A stretch of 64,000 bases of DNA. Source: Polycladomyces zharkentensis. Lineage in GTDB: Bacteria > Bacillota > Bacilli > Thermoactinomycetales > JIR-001. The notes under the pieces are model-generated. The model did not search any database, had not been told where the DNA came from, and was given only the letters and a program-made list of their open reading frames with translations. Every line of letters starts with the position of its first letter. The stretch's first letter is position 1. Positions 1-8,794 of this stretch are shown in pieces. Location of the stretch: positions 78,330 through 142,329 of the forward strand of contig NZ_JAFHAP010000002.1 in the NCBI RefSeq assembly GCF_016938855.1, written 5' to 3'. The position numbers were made by a program, and so were the translations under genes.

Positions 1-587
1 ATGTTGAACGCCGCATAAGTGATCGCTGACGACCATAACGGGGTTTGCTGAGTCACGTTGGACAGATGCCAAACCGACACCGGCTCCTTGGCATCCGTTT
101 GCAGAAAGTGGCTGCACACCAACAACAGAATGAGGGTTAAAACCGGCATCAGCAGCGCATTGACCGTCATCACCCCTCGCAGATCAAACAACAGCACCCA
201 AAATACGATCGCACACAACACAAATCCGCCTAATATGTAGGATCCGTTCCACTGCTCAAACGTCGCACCACTCCCCGCCACCATCACCAAAGTCCCGGTC
301 AACAAAAACAACAGAATCACTCCGTCAAAAAAACGGGCGAGCCGGCCATCCATCAATTGCATCAACATTTCCGAGTAATGCTGGGTTCGGCGATACCAAC
401 TGATTTGAAGCATCGTAACGGTGGCCAAAAAAAACAATGCCATGGACAATACAATCCCCCACCTGCTGTTATCGCCGTAAGTGCCAAAAAATTCCCATAT
501 TTCCCGACCGGACGCAAAACCCGCGCCAATGGTCGTACCCACAATGGTCATGCTGATTTTGACCGATCGCCAAACAGATGCCCACAC
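1..587 (-). CDS. YkvI-like integral membrane protein, C-terminus cut off by window edge
   Basis: The minus strand is open from about 587 to the window edge and gives about 195 residues. The chosen start is a GTG at 587 preceded by GGGGAGG. Near the N-terminus is T-I-G-A-G-F-A-S-G-R-E-I-W-E-F-F-G, the conserved opening of the YkvI family of multi-pass membrane proteins related to amino-acid and sodium symporters. At least four hydrophobic segments follow. Transport substrate is unknown. It is divergent from yyaC, and the two share a short intergenic region. The family call rests on the N-terminal motif and the hydrophobic pattern. Confidence 0.72.
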   Translation of the reverse strand, partial: MWASVWRSVKISMTIVGTTIGAGFASGREIWEFFGTYGDNSRWGIVLSMALFFLATVTMLQISWYRRTQHYSEMLMQLMDGRLARFFDGVILLFLLTGTLVMVAGSGATFEQWNGSYILGGFVLCAIVFWVLLFDLRGVMTVNALLMPVLTLILLLVCSHFLQTDAKEPVSVWHLSNVTQQTPLWSSAITYAAFN

Positions 588-690
588 ACCAACCGCCTCC
601 CCAGGCTCGTCGCGGGTTGTCCGTATATGTATATTTCAACCTGTGAATCCGTATACTGGTAAGGACCAAAAATATCGGAGGTCGACTGCC

Positions 691-1278
691 ATGCGCGAGC
701 TGGTTCCCAGACCCGGATCACCTTACTCCTATCCGTATCGCGTACAGTACACACAGCCTTATGCCGCACAGGAATGCGCGGAGCGGTTGCATCAAGTCCT
801 TCGCACAAGTGGATCATTCACCCATTTGGCTTGCGTTTGTATCGGAACCGACCGCTCCACCGGGGATGCGCTCGGTCCGCTGGTCGGAACGTTATTGGAG
901 AAGCACGCACCACCTTCCCTGCATATTTTCGGTACATTGGACGAGCCTGTTCATGCTGTCAATCTGCGTTCCACGCTGTTCCGCATCCATCAGGAACTGC
1001 CTCATCCGTTCATCATCGCGGTGGACGCCTGTTTGGGACAATTGAAAAGTGTCGGATGGATTCAATTGGGTTTGGGGCCGTTAAAGCCCGGTGCAGGGGT
1101 GAACAAAAACCTTCCGGAGGTAGGTCAAGTTCATGTCACGGGAATTGTCAATGTGGCCGGATTTATGGAATATTTCGTTTTACAAAACACCCGATTGGGC
1201 GTCGTTATGAAAATGGCGGAAGTCATCGCCGATGCAGTGCAGTTGGCCGTTCGTCAATACCACACCTTGCCGCGTTGA
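691..1278 (+). CDS. yyaC: YyaC-family spore protein
   Basis: Predicted protein of 195 residues in the YyaC family, which resembles germination proteases (GPR-like fold) and is found in endospore formers. Motifs typical of the family are visible: C-I-G-T-D-R-S-T-G-D-A-L-G-P-L-V-G around residues 48-65, and A-V-D-A-C-L-G-Q around 110. ATG 691 is chosen because TCGGAGG lies 8 bases upstream; the longer open frame to 481 overlaps the divergent gene's start. In B. subtilis yyaC is also near parAB, which supports the call. Exact enzymatic role is not established. Confidence 0.9.
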   Translation: MRELVPRPGSPYSYPYRVQYTQPYAAQECAERLHQVLRTSGSFTHLACVCIGTDRSTGDALGPLVGTLLEKHAPPSLHIFGTLDEPVHAVNLRSTLFRIHQELPHPFIIAVDACLGQLKSVGWIQLGLGPLKPGAGVNKNLPEVGQVHVTGIVNVAGFMEYFVLQNTRLGVVMKMAEVIADAVQLAVRQYHTLPR

Positions 1279-1315
1279 AGCACATCCAAACACATTCGTC
1301 AGACCGACGTTGTCA

Positions 1316-1349
1316 AGGGATCGGATCCAGTGTCCTGATCCCTTTTTTT
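1316..1349 (+). terminator. Rho-independent terminator after yyaC
   Basis: The arms AGGGATC and GATCCCT flank a short loop and are followed by a run of seven T, 38 bases after the yyaC stop. Confidence 0.75.
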
Positions 1350-1778
1350 GTCCATCATCCCATCTTAGATGATCTTTGTTCCCGCAATTATTTTTTTGCG
1401 ATCGGATTGGCATTCGTCTGGGCAAGTTCGGGCGTAGCGGACTAACCGGCCCCAAATGGGGGGAACTGCCACTTCAACACCTGATCCGGTATGTTCTATT
1501 CCTTGTTCCATTCATCAAGCCCCTCATTCGCCGTTCATGTATGACGCTTTTCCCCTTTTTCGAAGCAACCGCCCTGTGTTACCTGAATCATCATCATCTT
1601 CGTCATTCAAAAGTGCGAAGCCCCCTTCCTTGATTCCTTGGAAATCCCCCAATCAGGCAACTCCTGGATGAAAGAACGGAAACGACCAAACCCCGTTATC
1701 CGCGCTGCCGCCGAAGTGTTAACCAATGGTCGTGCCTGTTTTCAACTGCAGGGACGATAGACCGACAAGCAGAAATCA

Positions 1779-2105
1779 CCGTAACCAATGTTCGTACATC
1801 ATCTGCTCGGCCTTTGGGCAGTGAGGAGTATACCGCGGAGCCAAAAATGAGCGGGTTTCGGCTCCTCCTTTCGACAGTAGACGGTACACGTGCATATACG
1901 CAATATGGAAACGACGTGACGGATCATTACCCCGAACTGATTCTGTTGTCAGTGCCACAGGGAACAGTGTTAGCGGCGAATGGATCGTGACTGGTGACGG
2001 GGGTCGACCGGTTTTTGAAGCGGTTATCAGACGGTTGCAAACGAGGAAGCGGAAAAAGATTGAGCGACTTTCTCACCATCCCCCTGTTCAAAAGATGCCG
2101 GCTTT
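1779..2105 (+). pseudogene. ATP-dependent DNA ligase remnant (adenylation domain)
   Basis: Plus-strand reading gives R-P-L-G-S-E-E-Y-T-A-E-P-K-M-S-G-F-R, then a segment with Y-G-N-D-V-T-D-H-Y-P-E-L and V-P-Q-G-T-V-L. After one frame change near 1975 it continues V-F-E-A-V-I-R-R-L-Q-T-R-K. This order matches the small phage/Bacillus-type ATP-dependent ligases: E-P-K-x-D-G-F-R, R-H-x-x-D-V-T-x-x-F-P-E-L, then F-E-A-x-x-x-R. The motif-I aspartate is S, the frame is broken, and the N- and C-terminal parts are missing. No start or ribosome site is visible. It is therefore a dead fragment. The stretch 1350-1778 shows nothing recognisable. Confidence 0.6.
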
Positions 2106-2263
2106 TCACACATTCAAAACCATATATTTCCATATTATCTAATGAAGTGGTTGGATCGCGACCACAAGCTATGAACAGGGCATCGGATTATCCTGCCGGG
2201 GCATGCGGGCAATACTTCCGTTTTTCAAAGATCCGTTGGACAGACCGAATGGAGGGATTGCAA

Positions 2264-3013
2264 ATGGACTTGTATTACGAGGTTTACGGTAACGGAAAAC
2301 CTGTCATTCTCCTTCACGGCGGCGGTGCTGATTTGCGAGATTGGACGTTTGTTGTACCTCTTCTGGCCAGAAACTATAAGGTGGTTGCTTTTGATGGACG
2401 CGGGGCTGGAAAGTCACCATCTCCTGTGGAACCGGCCAACTATGTTGAAGATTTGCGCGCACTACTTGATCATCTGGAGATCGATAAGACCGCGCTTGTA
2501 GGTCACTCCTTGGGCGGTCAGATCGCGACGGATTTCGCCCTGACTTACCCCAAAAGGGTATCCGAACTTGTGTTGGTCTCACCCTCATTGTCAGGTTTTA
2601 GATTTTCTCAGGAGTTTGAAGAATGGATGCAACAAATCAATGCGGCCGCTCCAGATACGGAAAAGATGGTCGAGCTTTCGCTCAACTCTCCTTCGTATCG
2701 CGTGATCATGGCTGGTCCAAACCGGGATCTGATGATCCAAATGCTTCAACATCATATACAGCGGACATTTGAGTGGGCCACTTTCGAATCGGTTTGGCCA
2801 CAGCCGCCAGCAATCGAAAGATTGGAAGGATTGACTGTCAAGACACTATTTATTATCGGCACAGAGGACCTGCCGGATCTCCATCGTGTTGCAGATTGCT
2901 TTCAACAAGTGCCAAATATCCGTTTCGTTGAGATCGCCGGTGCAGATCACAAAGTTACGCTTACCCACCCCGAGGAGCTGTATCGCCATATCACCCGTTT
3001 TATGGAGGAATGA
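2264..3013 (+). CDS. Alpha/beta-fold hydrolase
   Basis: Predicted 249-residue cytosolic hydrolase. The oxyanion region H-G-G-G-A-D-L-R-D-W is at about 24-33, and the nucleophile elbow G-H-S-L-G-G is at about 86-91 with serine as the nucleophile. The likely acid is in G-T-E-D-L-P-D near 200 and the catalytic histidine is in G-A-D-H-K near 231. ATG 2264 is chosen for the GGAGGG 7 bases upstream and because the hydrolase domain starts right after it. The substrate cannot be told from sequence. It stands alone between a ligase remnant and a non-coding gap, and is probably a later addition to the origin region. Confidence 0.88.
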   Translation: MDLYYEVYGNGKPVILLHGGGADLRDWTFVVPLLARNYKVVAFDGRGAGKSPSPVEPANYVEDLRALLDHLEIDKTALVGHSLGGQIATDFALTYPKRVSELVLVSPSLSGFRFSQEFEEWMQQINAAAPDTEKMVELSLNSPSYRVIMAGPNRDLMIQMLQHHIQRTFEWATFESVWPQPPAIERLEGLTVKTLFIIGTEDLPDLHRVADCFQQVPNIRFVEIAGADHKVTLTHPEELYRHITRFMEE

Positions 3014-3526
3014 AGCCTGCCACGGCACGGCATAACGTCTCTTGGATTTCCGAAACCGCCCCGGAATTTCGGCCTCTGACGGGTCTCAAATCAAATTGCC
3101 AAGCCACCGGTCCTGATCAACCCGTATCTTCGTAATGCCAACCGGCTCGTGGATCATGGGGCGAAGCGTAATCAGGTAATCAATCACTATTGGAGCATCA
3201 ATCTGATTTGGGTATGAAGCATCGCATCTGCTGTGCAATGATAAACAACTTCATAACCTTTGGCCATTTTTCCAATCGCAGTCGAATGAGAAAAGCCGAT
3301 CCTAACGACTTTAACCCCCAAACTCTCCAAAAATGTTGTGTCGCTCGTATCGTGACAGCTGCCGTTACGTGATGTCCATCCAAATGTGATCATTCAACAA
3401 CATGACCTCCAATAAAACCGGTCCTCCAAAAACAATTGCTTTCATTTCTTATCTTGAAATATAGGAATTCTTGGTTTCTATCCTTCGGTCCAGTAACCAT
3501 ATCGAATAACCACTTTGCGTTTTTGT
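3014..3526. other. Intergenic gap with short unrecognised coding-like pieces
   Basis: No complete gene. A short plus-strand piece at about 3130-3217 reads R-N-A-N-R-L-V-D-H-G-A-K-R-N-Q-V and looks protein-like. A minus-strand piece at 3187-3393 reads S-L-G-V-K-V-V-R-I-G-F-S-H-S-T-A. Neither has a start with a ribosome site or a family I recognise. They may be decayed genes. Confidence 0.3.
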
Positions 3527-3576
3527 AAAAAACCATCTGTACCCCGTCAGGTGACGGAAGTACAGATGGTTTTTCC
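3527..3576. terminator. Bidirectional terminator below the DUF4446 gene
   Basis: Twelve-base arms (AACCATCTGTAC and its complement) enclose a loop that has its own small stem. There are A and T runs on both sides, so it can end transcripts from either strand. It lies just past the stop of the minus-strand DUF4446 gene. Confidence 0.85.
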
Positions 3577-3584
3577 CTTGATCC

Positions 3585-4124
3585 TCATTTTCCATCGTTC
3601 ACTTTTTTTCCTGTCAACACAGCGGTGTCTTCCTCTTTATTCCCGTTTAGCGCACGATGGATTGCTTGTCGTTCTTCGGAAGAAAGTGGATAAGAAGACT
3701 CCCCTTCTACGATTGGCTTCGCGTAAATATAGGACGGATTATGATGGCTGAACAAACTGCTGATCACCACACCGTTCCCCTGTTCATCCAGCATGGCCAA
3801 TGAAAAACTCATGTCAGTCGCACTCTCTCCCATGGCATTGTAACGTACCAATCCCATACGTCCTTTGAGGGAAGCGAGTGTCTGATCAATCCGTTTGAGA
3901 TAGAACAGCAACTGTTCCCCATCTACCTTGCCGGATTCCAACAGGGCGGAAATGGAATCGGCATGCTGGAAATAACGGTACAACTTACGCCATCTGCGCT
4001 TTTGAAGTGAGAAACGAATCCATCCGATCAACAAAAGAAGGAACAATACCACTTGTCCAATCAATACACCCATGATCCAGGTGGCAGGATCCTGATGTAT
4101 CCACCTGATCCATTGTTCCAACAT
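3585..4124 (-). CDS. DUF4446 family membrane-anchored protein
   Basis: Predicted 179 residues. One hydrophobic segment lies at about residues 13-37 and is followed by a basic stretch, so the rest is expected on the cytosolic side. The C-terminal half carries the family signature: G-L-V-R-Y-N-A, then S-F-S-L-A-M-L-D, G-V-V-I-S-S-L-F, Y-A-K-P-I and L-S-S-E-E-R-Q-A-I. ATG 4124 has CAGGAGG 9 bases upstream and gives a normal-length protein; the longer frame is not needed. DUF4446 genes commonly sit near parB in Firmicutes, as here. Function unknown. Confidence 0.85.
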   Translation of the reverse strand: MLEQWIRWIHQDPATWIMGVLIGQVVLFLLLLIGWIRFSLQKRRWRKLYRYFQHADSISALLESGKVDGEQLLFYLKRIDQTLASLKGRMGLVRYNAMGESATDMSFSLAMLDEQGNGVVISSLFSHHNPSYIYAKPIVEGESSYPLSSEERQAIHRALNGNKEEDTAVLTGKKVNDGK

Positions 4125-4180
4125 GGTTGAATCCTCCTGTCTTTCCCTTTCCATCATGAACATCAGCAATGATAACCATT

Positions 4181-5323
4181 TTACAACAATGTCTCTCGGA
4201 TCTCACGAAGTGCCGCCAGCAGGTCGTCGATATCCTTCTCGCGGTTGAAGTAACCCGGGCTGACGCGAACTGTTCCGGTTTTATCCGTTCCCAAACTACG
4301 GTGAGCCAATGCCGCACAATGAAAACCCGCACGTACGGCGATTTCGAAATGTTGATCCAGGATACCGGCCACCGTCAAACTGTCCACACCTTCTATATTA
4401 AAAGAGGTAACCGGTAATAAGGAATCTTCGGGTCCGTAAACCTGGACCCCGTCCATTTCCCGTAAGCCCGACCGCAACCGATCGTTCAACGCCATCTCCC
4501 GGCGGTGAATGGTGTCCAAGCCGGTTTGCGTGACAAAACGAACCCCGGCCTCCAATCCTGCGATCCCGGGTGTATTGGGTGTTCCGCTCTCAAACCCCTC
4601 CGGGCGAGCCGAAGGGTGTTCCAACGATTCGGAACGACTGCCTGTTCCTCCCTGAATCCAAGGTACCATCCTGACATCGGGATGTACGTACAATCCTCCC
4701 GTTCCCTGTGGGCCAAACAATCCTTTATGACCGGGAAACGCCAACAGATGGATGTTCATCGCTTCCACGTCAATGGGCAGCACACCCGCTGTTTGTGCCG
4801 CATCCACCAAAAGAAGAACGCCGTGTTTGACGGCGATGGCACCAATCTCTTCGATAGGCAGGACGGCACCGGTCACATTGGAACCGTGTGTCATCGCGAT
4901 CAGACGGGTATCCGGCGTCAATGCTTCTTCCACTGAAAGCGGCTCCACCGTTCCTTGTCGAGAGGGTGGGACAACGGTGACACGAATCCCGCGTTCCTTT
5001 TTCAGTGCCTCCAACGGACGTGCCATCGCGTTATGCTCCCAGGGAGAGGTCACCACATGATCCCCCGGTTGCAGCAAACCTTTCAGCGCTTGATTGATCG
5101 CTTGCGTTGCATTTGCGTAAAAAAACAGGTTTCGCGGGTCCCGAATCCCAAACAAATCAGCCAAGGCTCTGCGGGCTTTGGCCAACACTGCTCCCGCCTG
5201 CACCGACAGCCGGTGCCCTCCTCTGCCGGGATTGGCACCCAGCCGATCAATGCAATCTTTTACCGCCTCCGAAACCCCTTCAGGTTTCGGCCAAGTCGTG
5301 GCGGCATTATCCAGATAAATCAT
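4181..5323 (-). CDS. Aminotransferase class V (cysteine desulfurase-like)
   Basis: Predicted PLP enzyme of 380 residues resembling IscS/NifS-like proteins of the TIGR01977 (EF2568) group. It opens with M-I-Y-L-D-N-A-A-T-T-W-P-K-P. The PLP lysine lies in A-F-P-G-H-K-G-L-F-G-P-Q-G near 202, and a cysteine occurs in H-C-A-A-L-A-H in the C-terminal third. The inner ATG (5323) is preferred over 5338 because family members start at this motif and GGAG lies upstream. Its stop is close to the DUF4446 start, so the two may be co-transcribed. Likely sulfur transfer from cysteine; the acceptor is unknown. Confidence 0.85.
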   Translation of the reverse strand: MIYLDNAATTWPKPEGVSEAVKDCIDRLGANPGRGGHRLSVQAGAVLAKARRALADLFGIRDPRNLFFYANATQAINQALKGLLQPGDHVVTSPWEHNAMARPLEALKKERGIRVTVVPPSRQGTVEPLSVEEALTPDTRLIAMTHGSNVTGAVLPIEEIGAIAVKHGVLLLVDAAQTAGVLPIDVEAMNIHLLAFPGHKGLFGPQGTGGLYVHPDVRMVPWIQGGTGSRSESLEHPSARPEGFESGTPNTPGIAGLEAGVRFVTQTGLDTIHRREMALNDRLRSGLREMDGVQVYGPEDSLLPVTSFNIEGVDSLTVAGILDQHFEIAVRAGFHCAALAHRSLGTDKTGTVRVSPGYFNREKDIDDLLAALREIRETLL

Positions 5324-5391
5324 TTCCCACCACTCCAATGCCGATGAACCCTATTCTCATTATACTATGTCCGGGGGAAGTCGGTCCCGCT

Positions 5392-5533
5392 TGCCTTTTG
5401 GCGTCACCCCCCGCAACTGGTTGCGGGCTTTGTCCATCCCCTCTTCCAATCCGTGAGCCAATTGAATTTGTCCATCCGTGATACGAGTCAATCCGTTGCT
5501 CAAACGATCGGTACCTTCATCCAGTTGGAAAAG
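5392..5533 (-). pseudogene. Displaced fragment of the yhgE/pip gene
   Basis: About 140 bases on the minus strand match 51197-51340 inside the yhgE gene of this window, with roughly eight differences plus a small indel by eye. The encoded piece, L-D-E-G-T-D-R-L-S-N-G-L-T-R-I-T-D-G-Q-I, equals the tail of the YhgE coil region. It has no start of its own and runs into unrelated sequence at both ends. It is an ectopic partial copy, not a gene. Confidence 0.85.
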
Positions 5534-5674
5534 TCTGCCCGTGTTGCGGGCGAAATCCGTATCCCGCTCATGCCGGCGGGATGATCTTTCCCTAAGGTTG
5601 CCCACAGGAAAATGATCACCCTTCTCTTTACGGACTTTCACCCTTACGAAAGACAGGTTTGTCCTTTTTGATCC

Positions 5675-6532
5675 TCAATCTTGCCATGATTCTCCTTGAA
5701 GGAATTCAATCAACCGTTCCAGTTCCCGTTCCGAATAATACTCAATCTCAATTTTGCCTTTTCGTTTTCCCTGCCGGATCCGAACGGGCGTGTTCAACGA
5801 TTCCCGCAACAGTTCTTCATAACGCTTGTATGGGGAATGAAATTCCGTCTTTTCTTTTTTCTTTTTCGGCTTTACCTGTTGAACGTGTTGTACCCATTCC
5901 TCCAGCTGTCGTACACTGGCTCCTTCCTTTTTCACCTTTTCGGCCAATTTCTTCTGCAGCTCCCGGTCTTTCAATCCCAATAACGCCCGTGCGTGACCCA
6001 TGGTCAATGTTCCACGTGAAACATCCTCTTGAATTTCTGGGGGCAATTGCAGTAACCGGAGAAAGTTGGTCACATGCGGACGACTCTTCCCAACCCTCGC
6101 GGCCAGCTCTTCCTGTGTCAGTGAAAAATGCGTCATCAATTTCTGGTATGCCATCGCCACTTCCAGCGGGTTCAAATCCTCCCGCTGTAAGTTCTCGATC
6201 AGCGCAATCTCCATCATTCGATCATCGGAAAACTCGCGGACCACTACGGGAACTTTGCTTAATCCCGCTTCTTTCGCGGCACGAAATCGCCGTTCGCCTG
6301 CTACGATTTCATACCCTCGAATGCTTTTACGTACGACAATCGGTTGAACGATGCCGTGTTCCTTGATCGAGGAAACCAACTCCTGCAATGCTTCTGGATC
6401 AAAATGTTTGCGCGGTTGATAGGGATTGGGACGCAACTCCTCCAACGGTACTTCATTGACCGCATCGGATTCCTGGACATCAATGTCTGGTAATAATGCT
6501 CCCAGCCCCTTTCCCAGACGTTTACCGCTCAC
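5675..6532 (-). CDS. parB: Chromosome partitioning protein ParB (Spo0J)
   Basis: Predicted 285-residue CTP-dependent DNA clamp that loads at parS and recruits SMC. It starts S-G-K-R-L-G-K-G-L-G-A-L-L, the ParA-stimulating peptide. The CTP-binding G-E-R-R-F-R-A-A is near 79-86, E-N-L-Q-R-E-D-L-N-P near 113, and the helix-turn-helix around 135-165 (T-Q-E-E-L-A-A-R-V-G-K-S-R). A basic C-terminal dimer domain follows. GTG 6532 overlaps the end of parA by 11 bases, so the genes are translationally coupled. A parS site lies inside the gene, as in B. subtilis spo0J. Confidence 0.97.
   Translation of the reverse strand: MSGKRLGKGLGALLPDIDVQESDAVNEVPLEELRPNPYQPRKHFDPEALQELVSSIKEHGIVQPIVVRKSIRGYEIVAGERRFRAAKEAGLSKVPVVVREFSDDRMMEIALIENLQREDLNPLEVAMAYQKLMTHFSLTQEELAARVGKSRPHVTNFLRLLQLPPEIQEDVSRGTLTMGHARALLGLKDRELQKKLAEKVKKEGASVRQLEEWVQHVQQVKPKKKKEKTEFHSPYKRYEELLRESLNTPVRIRQGKRKGKIEIEYYSERELERLIEFLQGESWQD
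6008..6023. promoter_or_regulatory. parS site within parB
   Basis: TGTTCCACGTGAAACA is an exact match to the ParB-binding consensus (TGTTnCACGTGnAACA). It lies inside the parB coding region. Confidence 0.97.
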
Positions 6533-7286
6533 GTCCGATCACTTCCTTTGCCAACTGAATGTAACACTCCGCCCCTTTGGAACGCGGATCGTATGTAACG
6601 ATCGGTTTCCCGTGACTGGGCGCTTCACTTACCCGTACATTTCGCGGGATGACCACGTCATACACTTTGTGCTGAAAATATTTCTTCACTTCCTCCATCA
6701 CTTGAACGGACAAATTGGTCCGACCGTCAAACATCGTCAGCAACACCCCTTCGATCTCCAATTGCTTGTTCAGGTGTTTCTGAACGATGCGGATCGTGTT
6801 CAGCAGTTGCCCCAAACCTTCCAGTGCGTAATATTCACATTGGATCGGGATCAGTACCGAATCGGCCGCCGTCAAGGAATTGACCGTTAGAACCCCCAGA
6901 GACGGCGGACAGTCGATCAACAGATAATCATATTGTTCCCGTACCTGCTGCAATGCCCGCTTCAAGCGCATCTCCCTGGAGATCACCTGCACCAGCTCGA
7001 TTTCCGCACCTGCCAACTGAATCGTGGCCGGCAACACATGCAGTCCTTTGATCGCGGTGGAGCGGATCGCATCGGCCGGTGGAACATCGTTGATCAACAC
7101 GTCGTAGATGCAATGTTTGAGATCAGCCTTGTTGATCCCCAACCCGCTCGTTGTGTTTCCCTGCGGATCGATATCAATGATTAACACTTTTTTCCCCGCC
7201 ATTGCCAGCCCCGCACCCAAGTTGATCGATGTCGTCGTCTTCCCGACTCCCCCTTTTTGATTGGCAATCGCGATGATTCTCCCCAT
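6522..7286 (-). CDS. parA: Chromosome partitioning ATPase ParA (Soj)
   Basis: Predicted 254-residue deviant Walker ATPase. The P-loop K-G-G-V-G-K-T-T-T-S is at 11-20, with the signature lysine in N-Q-K-G-G near 10. Walker A-prime is D-I-D-P-Q-G-N near 39 and Walker B is Y-L-L-I-D-C-P-P-S-L-G near 120. It dimerises on DNA with ATP and is switched by ParB; the B. subtilis homologue also regulates DnaA. ATG 7286 has GAGGTG 6 bases upstream. It forms an operon with parB. Length and motifs are normal. Confidence 0.97.
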   Translation of the reverse strand: MGRIIAIANQKGGVGKTTTSINLGAGLAMAGKKVLIIDIDPQGNTTSGLGINKADLKHCIYDVLINDVPPADAIRSTAIKGLHVLPATIQLAGAEIELVQVISREMRLKRALQQVREQYDYLLIDCPPSLGVLTVNSLTAADSVLIPIQCEYYALEGLGQLLNTIRIVQKHLNKQLEIEGVLLTMFDGRTNLSVQVMEEVKKYFQHKVYDVVIPRNVRVSEAPSHGKPIVTYDPRSKGAECYIQLAKEVIGRER

Positions 7287-7375
7287 GTTTTCACCTCATT
7301 TGCTCCGTTGTACTCATCGCGCGGGTACCTTCCTCTTTTATGTAACACCCTTTCTTTCCTTTGATCAAGTGAACA

Positions 7376-8203
7376 TTACTTCTGGCCTCCCTTGGGAATC
7401 CGAATCACCAACTCGTAGTAGTGCTCAGTGTCGTTCTCGTCTGCCAGAACGGTCATCCCGGTTTGTTTCACCATGTCCAACGATTGACGAATGGTGTTCA
7501 GTGCGATCCGGACATCCCGCGAGACGGCCCGCTTACGGGGCTTTTTGGGGGGATTCTCCTTTTCCAGCAACTTTTTCACACGTTCTTCCGTTTGCTTGAC
7601 GTTCCATTCTTTTTCAATGATCTCCCGCAACAGGCGAACCTGCATTTCTTCATCCCGCAATGCTAACAGCGCACGGGCATGCCGTTCCGTTACTTTTCTC
7701 TTGAGCAACGCATCTTTCACTTGTTCCGGCAACTGCAACAGGCGCAATTTATTGGCGATTGTGGATTGCCCTTTCCCCAAACGCTGTGCCAGACTTTCCT
7801 GTGTGAGACCATGCAGCTCGATCAACTTTTGATAGGCCATCGCCTCCTCGATCACCGTCAACCCTTCCCGTTGCAGGTTTTCGATGAGGGAGGCTGATGC
7901 CGCCTGTGCATCGCTCATTTCCCTTACGATGGCGGGGATGGTCCGCATGCCCAACTTTTTTACCGCCCGCCACCGGCGTTCCCCGGCGATCAGCTCATAA
8001 CCGTTTTTCACCCGCCGTAACACCACAGGTTGAATCACACCATGGGTTTGAATGGTTTGGCACAACTCGTCGATCCGTTCGTCGTCAAAAACCGCACGCG
8101 GTTGATAAGGACTGGGCTGAATCGTATCAACGGGAATTTGCTTGACCTCTTCCTGTTCCTCTTTGTCCACCAAACCGAATAAGCGAGAGAAAGGTTCTCT
8201 CAT
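7376..8203 (-). CDS. noc: Nucleoid occlusion protein Noc
   Basis: Predicted 275-residue ParB paralogue. It begins [11 protein letters not shown], the amphipathic membrane-targeting helix typical of Noc and absent from ParB. The CTP-binding A-G-E-R-R-W-R-A-V is near 75, E-N-L-Q-R-E-G-L near 110, and the DNA-binding helices around 130-165 contain [19 protein letters not shown] 8203 aligns with the Noc N-terminus; two in-frame GTG codons upstream are possible but less likely. Noc blocks division over the nucleoid by binding NBS palindromes; one candidate is at 13258 in this window. Confidence 0.93.
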   Translation of the reverse strand: MREPFSRLFGLVDKEEQEEVKQIPVDTIQPSPYQPRAVFDDERIDELCQTIQTHGVIQPVVLRRVKNGYELIAGERRWRAVKKLGMRTIPAIVREMSDAQAASASLIENLQREGLTVIEEAMAYQKLIELHGLTQESLAQRLGKGQSTIANKLRLLQLPEQVKDALLKRKVTERHARALLALRDEEMQVRLLREIIEKEWNVKQTEERVKKLLEKENPPKKPRKRAVSRDVRIALNTIRQSLDMVKQTGMTVLADENDTEHYYELVIRIPKGGQK

Positions 8204-8336
8204 TTCGTTGAACACCACCTAGCATCAACTCATAAACTTGCCGAAGGGCCACTATGTTTCTATTCGAGGATTCAACGCTGTCCCCCTTCTTGACAAATCC
8301 CGATTGACGTAAACGGCTCCCTTTCTCGGAGCGGTT

Positions 8337-8402
8337 TATTGCATAACCATACATACTCCAGGTGTGGCCGTTCATTCCATCAAAGGGGGATGATTTCCTG
8401 GA
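8337..8402. repeat. 66-bp block repeated at 40885-40950
   Basis: The block beginning at the CATACATACTCCAGG motif and ending GATGATTTCCT recurs in the same orientation at 40885-40950, with about five differences. There it is joined directly to a piece of the actin-like gene. Confidence 0.85.
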
Positions 8403-8437
8403 TGAGCGGAAGAACTGAAAGACGCGAGCAATTTTCT

Positions 8438-8684
8438 CCAGGGCATGTCTGGTGAATACTGTCCACATTGCTTTCCCGGCTCGTTCCACCTCCGCCCTGC
8501 AGGGAAGCAGATGATGACCACTCCGACCCGGTCAGCGCAGGACGCGGGCAAAGTACGCTTCGCTTTGAGGAAATTGCCCGCGATTTCAATCCTGCGCTTC
8601 CCGAGCCTTCGCTCAGTCAGGGCTTGGTAAGTCACTCTCCTGGGAAAACATTTCTCCCTTAGAGAATGAACAGACACGCCCTGG
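8438..8684. mobile_element. MITE-like repeat element, most complete copy
   Basis: A 247-bp element bounded by near-perfect 14-base inverted ends, CCAGGGCATGTCTG and CAGACACGCCCTGG (one mismatch). Inside is a long stem: CGCAGGACGCGGGCAA pairs with TTGCCCGCG and CAATCCTGCG further on. No coding capacity. An inverted relative is at 48844-49072; partial relatives are at 14105, 23568, 52070 and 59426. The short ends and lack of a transposase suggest a non-autonomous element, but the mobilising family is not identified. Confidence 0.65.
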
Positions 8685-8730
8685 AAAAACATACTTGCCG
8701 CGCAGGGGATGCCAGGGTTCACGGCCAAAA

Positions 8731-8746
8731 TGTTTCACGTGGAACA
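8731..8746. promoter_or_regulatory. parS site upstream of the actin-like gene
   Basis: TGTTTCACGTGGAACA is an exact parS consensus match. It lies about 50 bases upstream of the predicted promoter of the actin-like gene. Confidence 0.96.
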
Positions 8747-8794
8747 TTCCGAAAATACACGCGATCTCATTCATCGATTTGTTCCCAAACTCAG

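Noticed and set aside
481..690. Longer N-terminus for yyaC (to 481)
   Set aside because: The extension overlaps the divergent ykvI-like gene, has no family similarity, and a good ribosome site precedes ATG 691.
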